The translations under genes and the position numbers were made by a program. A stretch of DNA of 64,000 nucleotides, from assembly GCA_011390955.1 (NCBI GenBank), contig JAABRM010000009.1:117819-181818 (forward strand), in the 5' to 3' direction. The stretch comes from Oscillatoriales cyanobacterium. GTDB taxonomy: Bacteria; Cyanobacteriota; Cyanobacteriia; Cyanobacteriales; Laspinemataceae. Each line of letters begins with the position of its first letter. Within the stretch, counting starts at the first letter, position 1. The notes under the pieces were generated by a model, which searched no databases, was not told the DNA's origin, and saw nothing but the letters and a program-made list of their open reading frames with translations. This document shows positions 29,681-40,531 of the stretch, piece by piece.

Positions 29681-29960
29681 TTAATCTCCTAACAACATTA
29701 GAATCAGAGGAAAGGCTGAGTGATTCCAGCCTTTTAGGTAAATAAGTATTTGCTTAACATCATTGACTGCCCAGAGATTGCCAGGGTAGTTAGTTATTTC
29801 GCTTTTTCTTGCAGTCCAGAACACCGCTTAATAATTGATTAAATTAAATTGTATGTTGTGAACTGATCGGACATGAGGCCATCTTTTGACAGAGGCTCAT
29901 TAATTGGTTTTTCAGCAACTCACTGGACGGGAGCCCACCTTAACCTAGGCTAATGGCTGG

Positions 29961-31304
29961 CTAATGGCTGGCTATGGTCGTGGGGTCTGAGTCCGCCACT
30001 TCACCATATAAGTCATAGACATCGGCACTGGTGACAAGTACCGGGACGATCTCCCCAATACTCGCCTGACCCTGCACATAAACGAGTCCATCCACTTCTG
30101 GAGCAAATCTGGCACTACGACCAATCAATTCTCCAGTTTGGGGGTTTTCTTGAGAAATCAAAACATTGACAATTTTGCCAACTTCTGCTTGATTTTTCTG
30201 CAAAGATATGGGTTGTTGAATTCGCATCAGCGCATCCCGACGCTCCTCCATCGTTTCTTGAGCCACTTGGTTGGATAAGTGAGCCGCTGGGGTTCCTTCT
30301 TCCGGTGAAAAAGTGAAGACCCCGACATGATCGAATTGATGGCGTTGCACAAATTGCCACAAATGGTCAAAGTGTTCTTCGGTTTCCCCTGGAAAACCCA
30401 CAATAAAACTTGTGCGAACTACCGCGTCTGGTAGCGCTGTTTTAATGTTTTCCAAGATGCGATCGTTTACTCCAGCTTGCCAAGGACGGTTCATCATTCG
30501 CAAAATCTCTGGATGAGAATGCTGAAGAGGTAAATCCAAATAAGGCAAAATATTTGGAGTTTCTTGGATCGCCGCAATCACTTGGGGGGTTAATCCCGTG
30601 GGGTAAGCGTAGTGAATCCGAATCCAGGGGACATCTACTTTCCCCAATGCCCGGAGTAGTTCTGCTAGTTTGGGTTGCCCGTACAGATCCAGGCCATAGT
30701 TGGTGGTGATTTGAGAGATGAGGATAATCTCTTGGACACCTTCCGATGCCAGTTGTTCGGCTTCAGCGACAATCGATTCTATGGGGCGCGATCGCTGATT
30801 GCCGCGTAAATGCGGAATGATACAAAAAGAACAGCGATAATCACACCCTTCTGCTACCCGTAGGTAAGCAAACGGTTCAGGAGTTGTCCGATAACGGGGT
30901 ACAGTCTCGTCAGCCAGATAAGTCGGCTCGGCGGAAACTTCTGTGACCCGTTCTCCGGCTTCGGCGCGAGTAATGACATCAACAATCTTATGATAGTCGC
31001 CTGTACCGACTACGGCTACTGCTTCTGGCAATTCTTCGAGCAATTCTGCTTGGAAGTGTTGGGCCATGCAGCCGGTAATCACGATTTTTTTATTGTCTTC
31101 TGCCAACTCTACCAGAGTCCGAACTGATTCAGCCCGGGCAGCTTCAATAAAACTACAGGTATTTACGATTACATAGTCTGCGAGTTCTTCGTTGGCATCG
31201 ACTTCGTAGCCAGCGGATACTAGCAGACCCAGCATATGTTCTGTATCGATGCGATTCTTCTCGCATCCTAAGTGAGATATAGCAATGATTGGCTTTTTGC
31301 CCAT
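29961..31304 (-). CDS. rimO: Ribosomal protein S12 methylthiotransferase
   Basis: A protein of 447 residues from the ATG at 31304 ([20 protein letters not shown]), which matches the usual length; an open frame 25 codons longer is not supported. This radical-SAM enzyme adds a methylthio group to the conserved Asp of ribosomal protein S12. N-terminal cluster Cys are in [13 protein letters not shown] and TGCMAQ; the radical-SAM CxxxCxxC is in [22 protein letters not shown] domain ends the protein. It lies divergent from a tiny membrane-protein gene. Confidence 0.95.
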   Translation of the reverse strand: MGKKPIIAISHLGCEKNRIDTEHMLGLLVSAGYEVDANEELADYVIVNTCSFIEAARAESVRTLVELAEDNKKIVITGCMAQHFQAELLEELPEAVAVVGTGDYHKIVDVITRAEAGERVTEVSAEPTYLADETVPRYRTTPEPFAYLRVAEGCDYRCSFCIIPHLRGNQRSRPIESIVAEAEQLASEGVQEIILISQITTNYGLDLYGQPKLAELLRALGKVDVPWIRIHYAYPTGLTPQVIAAIQETPNILPYLDLPLQHSHPEILRMMNRPWQAGVNDRILENIKTALPDAVVRTSFIVGFPGETEEHFDHLWQFVQRHQFDHVGVFTFSPEEGTPAAHLSNQVAQETMEERRDALMRIQQPISLQKNQAEVGKIVNVLISQENPQTGELIGRSARFAPEVDGLVYVQGQASIGEIVPVLVTSADVYDLYGEVADSDPTTIASH

Positions 31305-31613
31305 GCAGTCGGCTTGTCTATGGATAATATCTGCCTCAAGCGGAGCAGAAAATGCTCCTGATTCATATATCTTAACCAAAATACACTAATACGGGCTTGA
31401 CTACAAGCAGGATTTTAAAAAGTTTGAGTAAATTCCACTCTATGATTGGGAACGTTCCTGAGAAAATTTACTCAAAGACGATCCAGCAATCTAGCCAAAT
31501 CGTGAAGTAAAATCGATGATATAGATTGCTACGCAGACCCAGACAGCGATTTTCTGCGCTAATTCTGCTGCGGACAAACTCTAAAAATTTTCCCTTATGG
31601 GAGCGAATGCGCC

Positions 31614-31754
31614 ATGTCAGACTTTAACCGAGGAATTATGAAATTTGAGGGAGCCGACCGCCCTGTGGCGATCGCTCTATCCGCTGTAATCATTTTAGGC
31701 AGCATTGGCGGCCTAATTTTTTGGGCTGTCCAAGCCGCCTACTCATTTAATTAA
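31614..31754 (+). CDS. 46-residue single-helix membrane protein
   Basis: MSDFNRGIMKFEGADRPVAI leads into one transmembrane helix (LSAVIILGSIGGLIFWAVQA) and ends AAYSFN. GGGAG lies 9 nt before the ATG. The short polar N-terminus followed by one helix and an aromatic end is the layout of the small accessory subunits of photosystems, cytochrome b6f and NDH-1, so a thylakoid role is a reasonable guess, but I cannot match it to a named subunit. It is not part of an operon. Confidence 0.75.
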   Translation: MSDFNRGIMKFEGADRPVAIALSAVIILGSIGGLIFWAVQAAYSFN

Positions 31755-32387
31755 AATGCGTTGTTGCCGCGCCGAATAGATTCGGTACAGCCATCATCGT
31801 TGACAATGACAGAAACCGGGTTGAAAGCGTTAACTCCTGCCACCCAAGCAAAACTTAACCCCTGCCTCTGCGCGGGCAGGCTGAAGCAACCCGGTTTCTG
31901 AATTCAACGGACAAGTTATCATTTTGTTTAATTCTCTGTGAAGCGATGCATCACTATAGTGAGAATAATTTGGCCAAATATCTGTCTCACCTATTGTGCT
32001 TTTAAAATTTCTAAAATTCCTGAAAATCAATAATATCAACAGGTTTTTTCGTCAGTATTGCGGCAAAATTGCCCCAATTGGCGATATATTACTCGCTAAA
32101 TTTTGCTAATATGTGAGAAACTCAATTTCTCACATATACAATAAAAATCCCGTGACCAGAAAAAATACTGGCGAGGAAGAATCGAGTTAGGTAATGATGA
32201 CGATTGTCGGTGGCTTGGGGTGAAGTGAACTCATTGGTTAAGATATGCCCACAATTGAGCGATTCCCTCGCCCTATCTTGAGAACGCGCTGCGATCGCAG
32301 TAACGTGAAGCCCCTCAGCATGGAAAGGATGGAAACTCAGAACAAGGGTTTCCAGTTTCTCAAGGCTAATTTGATTAAGATTGATAA
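31755..32387. other. 633-bp region without a secure gene
   Basis: It has palindrome-family arms CAGAAACCGGGTT (about 31810) and AACCCGGTTTCTG (about 31889). A perfect hairpin, ATATGTGAGAAA-CTCAA-TTTCTCACATAT, is at 32109-32137. The only open frames are low-quality and overlap these repeats. Confidence 0.5.
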
Positions 32388-33611
<1,224 letters not shown>

Positions 33612-33779
33612 ATAAACCATCAATAATTATTGGCGATCGCTCAAATAGCCACTCCTGTGCCGTCTGATGTCTCAATTTAGGGATCCGATCGCCGCCAGGG
33701 GAAACCCCGAAAAAAAATTTTGTAAAAACAGTTGCATTTCAAAATTTTTGTGCTAGGATATATAACTGTGGGTTCAAGA

Positions 33780-33861
33780 GGGTCGGTGCCCGAGTGGTTA
33801 ATGGGGGCGGACTGTAAATCCGCTGGCTACGCCTACGCTGGTTCAAATCCAGCCCGGCCCA
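33780..33861 (+). tRNA. trnY-GUA: tRNA-Tyr (anticodon GUA)
   Basis: The acceptor GGGTCGG pairs with CCGGCCC. It has a long class II variable arm. The anticodon loop CTGTAAA gives GUA. The T-loop is GTTCAAATC. The next three bases are CCA, so the 3' CCA may be encoded. Confidence 0.95.
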
Positions 33862-33916
33862 CCACAAACCAAATATGGGTTTATTTATATTTCTAAACCT
33901 GGTTTAAAGCACCGGT

Positions 33917-33988
33917 GCCCGTGTAGCTCAGTGGTAGAGCACACCCTTGGTAAGGGTGAGGTCACGAGTTCAATCCTCGTCACGGGCT
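33917..33988 (+). tRNA. trnT-GGU: tRNA-Thr (anticodon GGU)
   Basis: The acceptor GCCCGTG pairs with CACGGGC. The anticodon loop CTTGGTA gives GGU. T-loop GTTCAATC. It lies 55 bp after tRNA-Tyr and is probably cotranscribed with it. Confidence 0.96.
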
Positions 33989-34010
33989 TTTTAACAAAAT
34001 ATTAAATAAA

Positions 34011-34040
34011 AAAATCATCTCCTTGGGCAGATGGTTTTTT
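34011..34040 (+). terminator. Terminator of the tRNA pair
   Basis: AAAATCATCT, loop CCTTGGGC, AGATGGTTTTTTT, starting 22 bp after tRNA-Thr. Confidence 0.75.
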
Positions 34041-34198
34041 TATTTAATTAGCCAGCACTTAATCGCCTAGGACAAGCCAACTGCAAGTCCTGGGCTATGG
34101 AACAGGGGATTAACCACTGTCTTCGCGTCCCCGGAGAGAATTGGCCGGCAAGGCGATCGCCCATGACCAGGTTTGTCAAGGTTTCCAGATATTTTGAA

Positions 34199-34272
34199 CG
34201 GGTGCGACAGGATTCGAACCTGTGACAAACGGATTAGAAGTCCGCTACTCTATCCATCTGAGTTACGCACCC
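34199..34272 (-). tRNA. trnR-UCU: tRNA-Arg (anticodon UCU)
   Basis: On the minus strand the acceptor GGGTGCG pairs with CGCACCC. The anticodon loop CTTCTAA gives UCU. T-loop GTTCGAATC. CCA is not encoded. Confidence 0.96.
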
Positions 34273-34459
34273 CAGCGATCGTGCTGGTATAGTATATCAC
34301 GATTTGCGCCAATTTGGATCTAAAAAAAGATCGAACAGGGTTGGCGATACCTTTCACCTTAATATAAGGTATCAAAATATGTCCATTGTAGTCTATTAGA
34401 GGAAAAATCCCAGCGATCGCCTCAAGGAGGCTTTCGAGAACAGACAGTATAGTGATAAA

Positions 34460-34476
34460 TGTACATTAAATGTACA
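34460..34476. promoter_or_regulatory. 17-bp palindrome, candidate operator
   Basis: TGTACAT-TAA-ATGTACA lies about 200 bp before the 34678 gene. The half-site resembles dimeric transcription-factor sites, but the spacing (GTA-N9-TAC) is one base too long for the NtcA consensus. Confidence 0.35.
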
Positions 34477-34509
34477 GTAAAGCAGTAAATTATGAATCAG
34501 GCAATGAAC

Positions 34510-34547
34510 CTCCGTAGGATCATCAATCCATTGGTGAGGCTACGGAG
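34510..34547 (+). promoter_or_regulatory. Leader hairpin
   Basis: CTCCGTAG and CTACGGAG arms around a 22-nt loop with its own GGAT/ATCC pair. It lies in the putative leader of the 34678 gene. Confidence 0.35.
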
Positions 34548-34677
34548 AGAAAATTCTCTGGCACACCGCCTCTCACTGATAAACCTTTCAGGCACAGGCG
34601 ACTTTACCGAGAATTACCCGATCCAACCAATGGCTACTATAGCCTAGGCAAGCCACAAAGATTTAATTGGCAGTGTC

Positions 34678-35343
34678 ATGTTTATTCTGAAACGGCAGGA
34701 TGTTGAAATCTCTAGTGTTCAGCACCCCAAAACGGGTCAGCAGATTCCAATTCTGAACTATCAAGGTCAAAGCTTTCGTTTGATTAACGTATTTAGCGCG
34801 GCTCAAGCGGAAGAGGCAAGAGCTTTCTGGCGGGATCTGACTGATAACCGTGGGAAAGCTTGTGTCCTGCTCGAAGAGCCTGACCGATATAGTGTTTGGG
34901 GAAAAATAAAAATAGAACAAATTGGTGACGACAGTAGCGGGGCTGGCCCCCCCTCTACTCTGTTAACCCAAGCTTCTTTACTACTTATGCAAGCGGTGTA
35001 CTTCGATATTGAAGATTTGCTTGGCAACCGGCAAGCTTCTGCCTTTCAGAAGGACATTGCTCAAATCATGCAAAAGTGGAAGTTCCCCCAAGTCGATTCT
35101 CCCAAGGCAGTGAATAAGTTACTTGAGATGAATCCCTTAGAAGACAAGATGCCAGCATGGCAAGAGCATCATATAACCACCTTGTTGCAAGAACTCTTTA
35201 ATCTGGGCAAACAATATTTTGGCAATGACAGCTTTACCGCTGGAGCCGTTGATGCCCTGGAAGACTTGCAACAAAACGATCGCAAGCAGTTTGTTGATTG
35301 GATGAATCAATATCCCCTAGGTAAGCTCTGGGGAACAGGTTAA
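34678..35343 (+). CDS. Conserved hypothetical protein, 221 residues
   Basis: A soluble protein that begins MFILKRQDVEISSVQHPKTG. The N-terminal ~80 residues are beta-rich (GQQIPILNYQGQSFRLINVF; RYSVWGKIKIEQI); the rest is helical (LLTQASLLLMQAVYFDIEDLLG; FGNDSFTAGAVDALEDLQQNDRKQFVDWM). No catalytic motif, signal peptide or membrane segment. I recognise the pattern only as a cyanobacterial hypothetical. It has its own promoter region and precedes a membrane-protein gene on the same strand (149-bp gap). Confidence 0.75.
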   Translation: MFILKRQDVEISSVQHPKTGQQIPILNYQGQSFRLINVFSAAQAEEARAFWRDLTDNRGKACVLLEEPDRYSVWGKIKIEQIGDDSSGAGPPSTLLTQASLLLMQAVYFDIEDLLGNRQASAFQKDIAQIMQKWKFPQVDSPKAVNKLLEMNPLEDKMPAWQEHHITTLLQELFNLGKQYFGNDSFTAGAVDALEDLQQNDRKQFVDWMNQYPLGKLWGTG

Positions 35344-35492
35344 ATAGCAATCTGTAACAATTGATCCGCAACTCTCAGGAAAAATAGGCTTGATCGGAAC
35401 CCGCTCTGGATTCCGCCTTTTACAGCGAGAGCAGCAAAGTTATACCCATTTATATCTTTGCGATCCGCTTTTCAGCGAGTTAACCTTTTGGG

Positions 35493-36434
35493 ATGTCATA
35501 TATGCGTACAAGCTCAGAAAAGTTAAGCAGTTCTCATGCATGGCTATCCGCCCAAAATTTGATCGTCACCGGCATTGCTTGGGCAGTTTTTGCACTGTTG
35601 TTTTTTCTGCTATTCAGTTCTACTCCTCCCGGTGAGGAACGACCGCTTTGGTACTCCATTGGTACTTTAATTTTAGAAGTGGTCGCATTTTTGGCCGGAG
35701 GGATTTTGTGTTTGAGAAATTGGCGTTCTCCACAGGTGGTCAGCGGACGTAGTGTCTGGCTGGCAATTGGGATCGGTCTGCTTTCATACGCGATCGGCAG
35801 TATATTGTTTGGCTGTTGGGAACTCATTTGGCAATTACAACCGGATGTCACCTTGGGAGATGTCTTTTTTCTGATTACCTATATCTGTCTCGGTTGGGGC
35901 ATGGTATTGGCGGTTCTCTCCAAGCGAGTTAACCTGGAAATTTGGCAGTGGGCAGTATTAATCGGAATTGCCGCGATCGGGATTGCTTTAGCTTTTTGGC
36001 TCTCTCTGCCAACAGACGAGGCTTTGACGGCAACGTCCGAGGTCGGCGCCGAAGTCCCCGCCAATGTTCCGGCGGTAATTTTGGCCATTGATGCTGAATT
36101 GTCTAAATATTCCTACTTTGTCGGACTATTTTATGTAGTCGCTGATGTATTTCTGTTGATTATTGCCACAGCGCTGCTTTTGGCCTTTTGGGGCGGTAAA
36201 TTTTCCCAATCTTGGCAAATGATCGCCGCCGCGACTTTTTCCCTTTATATTGCGGATATGTGGTTTAAATACGCCGATAGATCGATTGAGAATTATCAAA
36301 GTGGCAACCTTTTGGAAGTGTTTTGGATTTTCTCTCCAGTGCTGTTTGGTATTGGTGCTGTGTTGGAATACCACATTTCCACTCGTTCCCGCCAAGGCCG
36401 ACGCCGACGAGGTGGTTCATCATCTTCTAGTTGA
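35493..36434 (+). CDS. Polytopic membrane protein, unknown
   Basis: A protein of 313 residues with about eight helices (VTGIAWAVFALLFFLLF; LEVVAFLAGGILCL; LAIGIGLLSYAIGSILFG; VFFLITYICLGWGMVLAVL; WAVLIGIAAIGIALAFWL; YFVGLFYVVADVFLLIIATALLLAF; VFWIFSPVLFGIGAVL). This layout resembles membrane sensor modules found at the N-terminus of GGDEF or kinase proteins, but here it ends after the helices with a basic SRQGRRRRGG tail. A second ATG lies three codons in. Function unknown. Confidence 0.72.
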   Translation: MSYMRTSSEKLSSSHAWLSAQNLIVTGIAWAVFALLFFLLFSSTPPGEERPLWYSIGTLILEVVAFLAGGILCLRNWRSPQVVSGRSVWLAIGIGLLSYAIGSILFGCWELIWQLQPDVTLGDVFFLITYICLGWGMVLAVLSKRVNLEIWQWAVLIGIAAIGIALAFWLSLPTDEALTATSEVGAEVPANVPAVILAIDAELSKYSYFVGLFYVVADVFLLIIATALLLAFWGGKFSQSWQMIAAATFSLYIADMWFKYADRSIENYQSGNLLEVFWIFSPVLFGIGAVLEYHISTRSRQGRRRRGGSSSSS

Positions 36435-36454
36435 TCCCATTCTTGAATTTACGC

Positions 36455-36510
36455 TCCGGAGAGTGAGATTTCCTACGGATTAGGGGATTTGGCTCTCCGG
36501 AATTTATTTT
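36455..36510 (+). terminator. Terminator after the membrane-protein gene
   Basis: TCCGGAGAG and CTCTCCGGA arms are followed by ATTTATTTTTTATTTTT. Confidence 0.7.
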
Positions 36511-36716
36511 TTATTTTTGATTGCTTGTTGGTTATGTGTTATTATTAGTTGGTTGTGATTTGCCTCGGAAATATAAATGTTTTCTTTAAAATAAAATATT
36601 GGTATAATAAAAGTTTTTGGTTTGGTATGATCGGAAAAGCTCCCGCGCTGCGTGGCGCAAGTTATATTAATTTGGATTAGGTCACACGATTCTCTTCTCT
36701 TAACTACAGAGGCGGC

Positions 36717-37577
36717 ATGAGTTCTCGAAAATTATCTGATTCTGACAAGTGCGATATCGTCGAACTTTATCGACAGCCGGGAGAAACTACTTTAACCTTG
36801 GCTAGTCGCTATGGGGTTAGTAGTTCGACGATTAGCCGCATCCTCAAAACCAGTTTATCTGAGCATGAATATGAAACCCTGATTCAAGAAAAGCGATCGG
36901 GTCGTGCGATCGCGACGACGGCTGAATTATTGCCAGTGTCACCGATCGCGGAAAACCGTCGTCCGAGAAAGCGTTCTTCGGTGGCATACGAATCACCAGG
37001 GTTGTTTGACGCTGGGACTCAACTAAGCCTGCTAGATCAAGCAGAGTTAGAGACTCAGAACGAGGATGATGTAGATGAGATTTATCAAGCAGAAGTCAGC
37101 ACTTTACATGAAATGCTGGGGGAAGATTTGCTTGATGAGGATGATATGGATGATGATGAGGATGATGAGGATGATGAGGATGATGACTATGATGATGAGG
37201 ATGATGATGAAGATGATGAAGATGATAATGAACCATTCATTAGTCGGCCTCGGAAAATTTCTCAAGCTTTAGTCGAAGTGCTGCCGATTGAAAATGCCGA
37301 GTTACCCCGACCTTGTTATATTGTCGTGGACAGAGGCGGGGAGTTGATTACTCGTCCTTTGGGGGATTTTAGTGAACTGGGTAAAATTTCTTTGACGGAA
37401 TTCCAGCAAAGAACTTTGCCGGTTTTTGATAATCATCGAGTGGCGCGAAGATTTTCTAACCGGAATCAGCGGGTGATTAAAGTTCCTGATGGGGAGATGT
37501 TGCAAAAAACTGCGCCATATTTGGAAGCGAAAGGAATTAGCCGCTTGTTGGTTGATGGTCAGGTGTATTCTCTCTAA
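36717..37577 (+). CDS. Helix-turn-helix protein with long acidic tract
   Basis: A protein of 286 residues. The N-terminal HTH (DKCDIVELYRQPGETTLTLASRYGVSSSTISRIL, about 8-42) resembles the homeodomain-like helices of transposases and Psq-type proteins. A linker follows, then an Asp/Glu run of about 35 residues near 140-175 built from GATGAGGAT units. The C-terminal ~110 residues form a separate globular domain (PCYIVVDRGGELITRPLGDF; QRVIKVPDGEMLQKTAPYLEAKGISRLLVDGQVYSL). The set occurs in cyanobacteria as a stand-alone protein, so a chromosomal DNA-binding role is more likely than transposition. Confidence 0.78.
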   Translation: MSSRKLSDSDKCDIVELYRQPGETTLTLASRYGVSSSTISRILKTSLSEHEYETLIQEKRSGRAIATTAELLPVSPIAENRRPRKRSSVAYESPGLFDAGTQLSLLDQAELETQNEDDVDEIYQAEVSTLHEMLGEDLLDEDDMDDDEDDEDDEDDDYDDEDDDEDDEDDNEPFISRPRKISQALVEVLPIENAELPRPCYIVVDRGGELITRPLGDFSELGKISLTEFQQRTLPVFDNHRVARRFSNRNQRVIKVPDGEMLQKTAPYLEAKGISRLLVDGQVYSL

Positions 37578-37682
37578 GGTCAATGGGCGATTCTGGACGG
37601 CGATCGCTTCTAATCCATCCCTTCTCAATGATTTAATGATTTGAGGCAGGTTGACGGCAAGATTAGTCGCCGCTAGATAAAA

Positions 37683-39028
37683 CTTACCCAAACTTACTCA
37701 TCAAGTCTGAAAGCTTGATTTTTACTACGCTTGAGTTGGTTTTACAACAGCTTCTACCAACGGAGTCGGCTCCAAATTGTCCACAGGCGTAAATTTGGCC
37801 GTAGCTCGGCCTATTTTTTCGAGATTTCTTGCGGCATTTAAGTCTCGATCTATTTTGAGATGACAATGCTCGCAGTAAAATACTCTTTCTGATAACGGTA
37901 ATGAGTCTTTAATTGCCCCACAGTTTGAACAGGTTTTACTTGAAGGATAAAACCTGTCAACAATTATGAGTTTTGACCCATACAGTTCACTTTTATATTC
38001 CATCTGTCGTCGAAACTCATAAAACCCCATATCGGCGATTGATTTCGCCAGTTTATGATTCGCTAACATCCCTGATACATTTAGGTCTTCGATCGCATTA
38101 ATTGCGTGGTTTTTGCATAATTGTGATGTCAACTTGTGTAACGTATCTTTTCTGAGATTAGCGATTTTTCTATGAAGTTTCTGGACTTTTACTTGGGCTT
38201 TATGCCCATTGGCTGACCCCGACACTTTTCGACTAACTTTTCTTTGAAGTCGTGCCAGTTTTTTCTCGTGTTTTCTATATGAATTTGTTCCTTTGATGAT
38301 TTTTCCAGTGGATAGGGTAGCCAGGGCTTTGATCCCCAAATCTATCCCAACCACATCTACTATTTTATCTGTGGGGGCAACGGTCACATCGATTTTAAAC
38401 GAAATAAACCATCGGTCTGCCTCTCGACTAATTGTGACATTTTTGGGGTCGGGAACTACCGGGAGTCTTTCATAAGTTTTTAGACAGCCGATAACTGGTA
38501 CTTTCAGTTTATTTGATGATAAGATTTTAATTGTCCCATCCAAGGCAAAGCTGTCCTGTCTGCCTTTTTTCTTAAATTTTGGTCGAGCTTTATTTTTTCT
38601 AAAGCAATCTTGCCAAGCCTGGGCGAGATGTCTAAGAGCGTATTGAGGGGCGCACTTAGAAACTTCGTGCGGACCAAGGATTCTCTGGTTTAACCAGCTT
38701 ATTTAACCATTTATGTAAGTCAATGGCTGTAGGAAATTTGATTTTTTCTTCGAGACTACAATTACTGTTATGTGATAAAATGCCTAAACACAAACCTTGA
38801 CCCCAATTGTAGGCATGACGTGCGACTCCTGCATGGCGAGCCAGTTGTTGCCGTTGGGTTTGATTCAATTTAAGTTGTGTTTTAAACCCTAATAACATGG
38901 AGTCATAATTCCGACGCGCTGAACCAGATCCAATCTTACCACAACTAATGACCAGATTGACCATTCAGTTTCTAAAAATCTTGCTCAACGCTTGGAAATT
39001 TCTGACGATTTGAGTAAGTTTGGGTAAG
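37683..39028. mobile_element. tnpB-carrying element with 17-bp inverted ends
   Basis: The sequence CTTACCCAAACTTACTC at 37683-37699 has its exact complement at 39012-39028. The only gene inside is a frameshifted tnpB of the IS200/IS605/IS1341 group; tnpA is absent. A 6-bp hairpin (ATCAAG / CTTGAT) lies just after the tnpB stop at about 37700-37719, where these elements carry a right-end hairpin and the guide RNA end. Confidence 0.7.
37725..38964 (-). pseudogene. tnpB: RNA-guided endonuclease TnpB, frameshifted
   Basis: The first 102 residues (MLLGFKTQLKLNQTQRQQLARHAGVARHAYNWG region) end at KPENPWSARSF-stop. One base later the other frame continues EVSKCAPQYALRHLAQAWQDC and runs to the natural end, so one extra nucleotide near 38668-38674 explains the break. 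The RuvC-like catalytic Asp (VGIDLG), Glu (AIEDLNVSGM) and last Asp (DRDLNAARN) are intact, as is the zinc finger (CSNCGAIKD, CEHCH). TnpB cuts DNA guided by an RNA from the element end. This copy would need frameshifting to be active. No accessory tnpA is nearby. Confidence 0.88.
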
Positions 39029-39168
39029 ATTGGGTAAGTTTTCGGCTTCTGTCGTTAACCCTTGATGAATCACATATTTGCTGATGCTGGTTGGACTGGA
39101 CTCAACCAGTAAATTTCTATATAAAATAGAAAATAATTATTTATTGTTTTTAGCTGGACTGATTGCTC

Positions 39169-39825
39169 ATGTTGCTGGCTCCGATTCAACGCGGTAAATT
39201 AGACGAGTCTGATGATACGCTGTTTTATTCCTCTCCCAGATTTGTCACCCATGTGGATGACGGGTTTATCGACCAATTGACGAATTTATACCGAGAACGG
39301 CTGAAGCCGAATACGCGGATTTTGGATCTGATGAGTAGCTGGGTTTCCCATTTGCCCGATGAGATGGAGTTTGCTCATGTGGAAGGTCACGGTTTAAATC
39401 AGGCTGAATTGGCCAAAAATCCTCGTTTCGATCGCTATTTTTTGCAGGATTTGAATCAAAATCCTCAGTTGCCTTTGCCAGATCGAAGTTTTGATGCGGT
39501 GTTGAATGCGGTTTCGGTGCAGTATTTACAATACCCAGAAGCGGTGTTTCACGAAATTCATCGAATTCTCAAACCCGGTGGGGTGGCGATTATGAGTTTT
39601 TCTAATCGGATGTTTTATCACAAGGCGATTCAAGCATGGCGAGATGGTTCGGAGGCGGATCGGGTTGAGTTGGTGAAAGGCTATTTTAATTCCGTACCAG
39701 GATTTAAAGGATTTAGTGTGCCTGAAGTGATTGCGGTGCGATCGGAGGTGCCGAGTTTTCTTCAGTTTCTTGGGATGGCTGGGGGAGATCCTTTTTATGC
39801 GGCGATCGCTTATCGCACGGCTTAA
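39169..39825 (+). CDS. SAM-dependent methyltransferase (type 11)
   Basis: A protein of 218 residues. The Rossmann-type core is recognisable (ILDLMSSWVSHLP as a diverged motif I; LPDRSFDAVLNAVSVQYLQYPEAVFHEIHRILKPGG as the motif 4-5 region). Motif I lacks the usual Gly-rich loop (DLMSSWVSH in place of D-x-G-x-G-x-G), as in a sub-group conserved in cyanobacteria and plastids. Substrate unknown. The ATG at 39169 is chosen over a TTG two codons upstream. Confidence 0.85.
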   Translation: MLLAPIQRGKLDESDDTLFYSSPRFVTHVDDGFIDQLTNLYRERLKPNTRILDLMSSWVSHLPDEMEFAHVEGHGLNQAELAKNPRFDRYFLQDLNQNPQLPLPDRSFDAVLNAVSVQYLQYPEAVFHEIHRILKPGGVAIMSFSNRMFYHKAIQAWRDGSEADRVELVKGYFNSVPGFKGFSVPEVIAVRSEVPSFLQFLGMAGGDPFYAAIAYRTA

Positions 39826-40344
39826 ATATATTAGGTTTGATTGGTGAATATCCGATGGGGGATGATGCTGAGGTGAGCGGCGATTCGCCTTTTTCTTTGC
39901 CTCAGTTTTTCCCCCAAAAAAGGATTTGCATCATCGGGTAGACAGAAATAAAACAGCCTGAATAATCCGGTGATTAATCTTCAAGGGTTTCGGCGCGATC
40001 GCCTTTAATTTGGGGCAATATCGGCAGTTTACTAGGTTAAAATGTGGGTAATTGCAATAGACCTATTGCCTTTTTCAATGGCAGTGGTAATAATCTAATT
40101 AACCTCATAATTCTGAGCGTCCTAAACTTGAATCAGTCAACCATCAAGTTTTGGGATAGGCTCAGATTAGAGAAAGCCAAGCCATCAGCAATTTAAGCAG
40201 TCAGGGTCGTCTTTTTCTCACCAAAATCTTTAGTTAAAAAATCAGCAATTTTACGCTGCACCGTTGCCAGATTTTTTTCTCCCAGAATCTCCCAGAATAT
40301 TATGCGATCGCCTCTGAAGCAGAAGTTATCGCTTTTTGCCAATT

Positions 40345-40464
40345 ATACCAAATCCGGTTCTCGCGCACCCGTTTATAAAGCCCAGTGTCATTCCCGCGAA
40401 TGCGGGAATCCACAAGTGTTTTAGGGGATTACCATAGTCAGTCTATAACAACCGGATTTGGTAT
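40345..40464. mobile_element. MITE-like element with 15-bp inverted ends
   Basis: ATACCAAATCCGGTT at 40345-40359 and its complement at 40450-40464. A TCATTCCCGCGAATGCGGGA palindrome lies in the middle. That palindrome recurs near 42700, 43830 and 50700, so the element may be built from two families. There is no coding capacity. Confidence 0.6.
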
Positions 40465-40531
40465 TATTCCCCGATCCAGCAACCGGGTTTATGGTGAAAA
40501 ACCTGGTTTTTTGTTAGCTTTGAGCCAAAGA

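Noticed and set aside
34460..34476. NtcA site (GTA-N8-TAC)
   Set aside because: The spacing is nine bases, not eight, so it was kept only as an unnamed palindrome.
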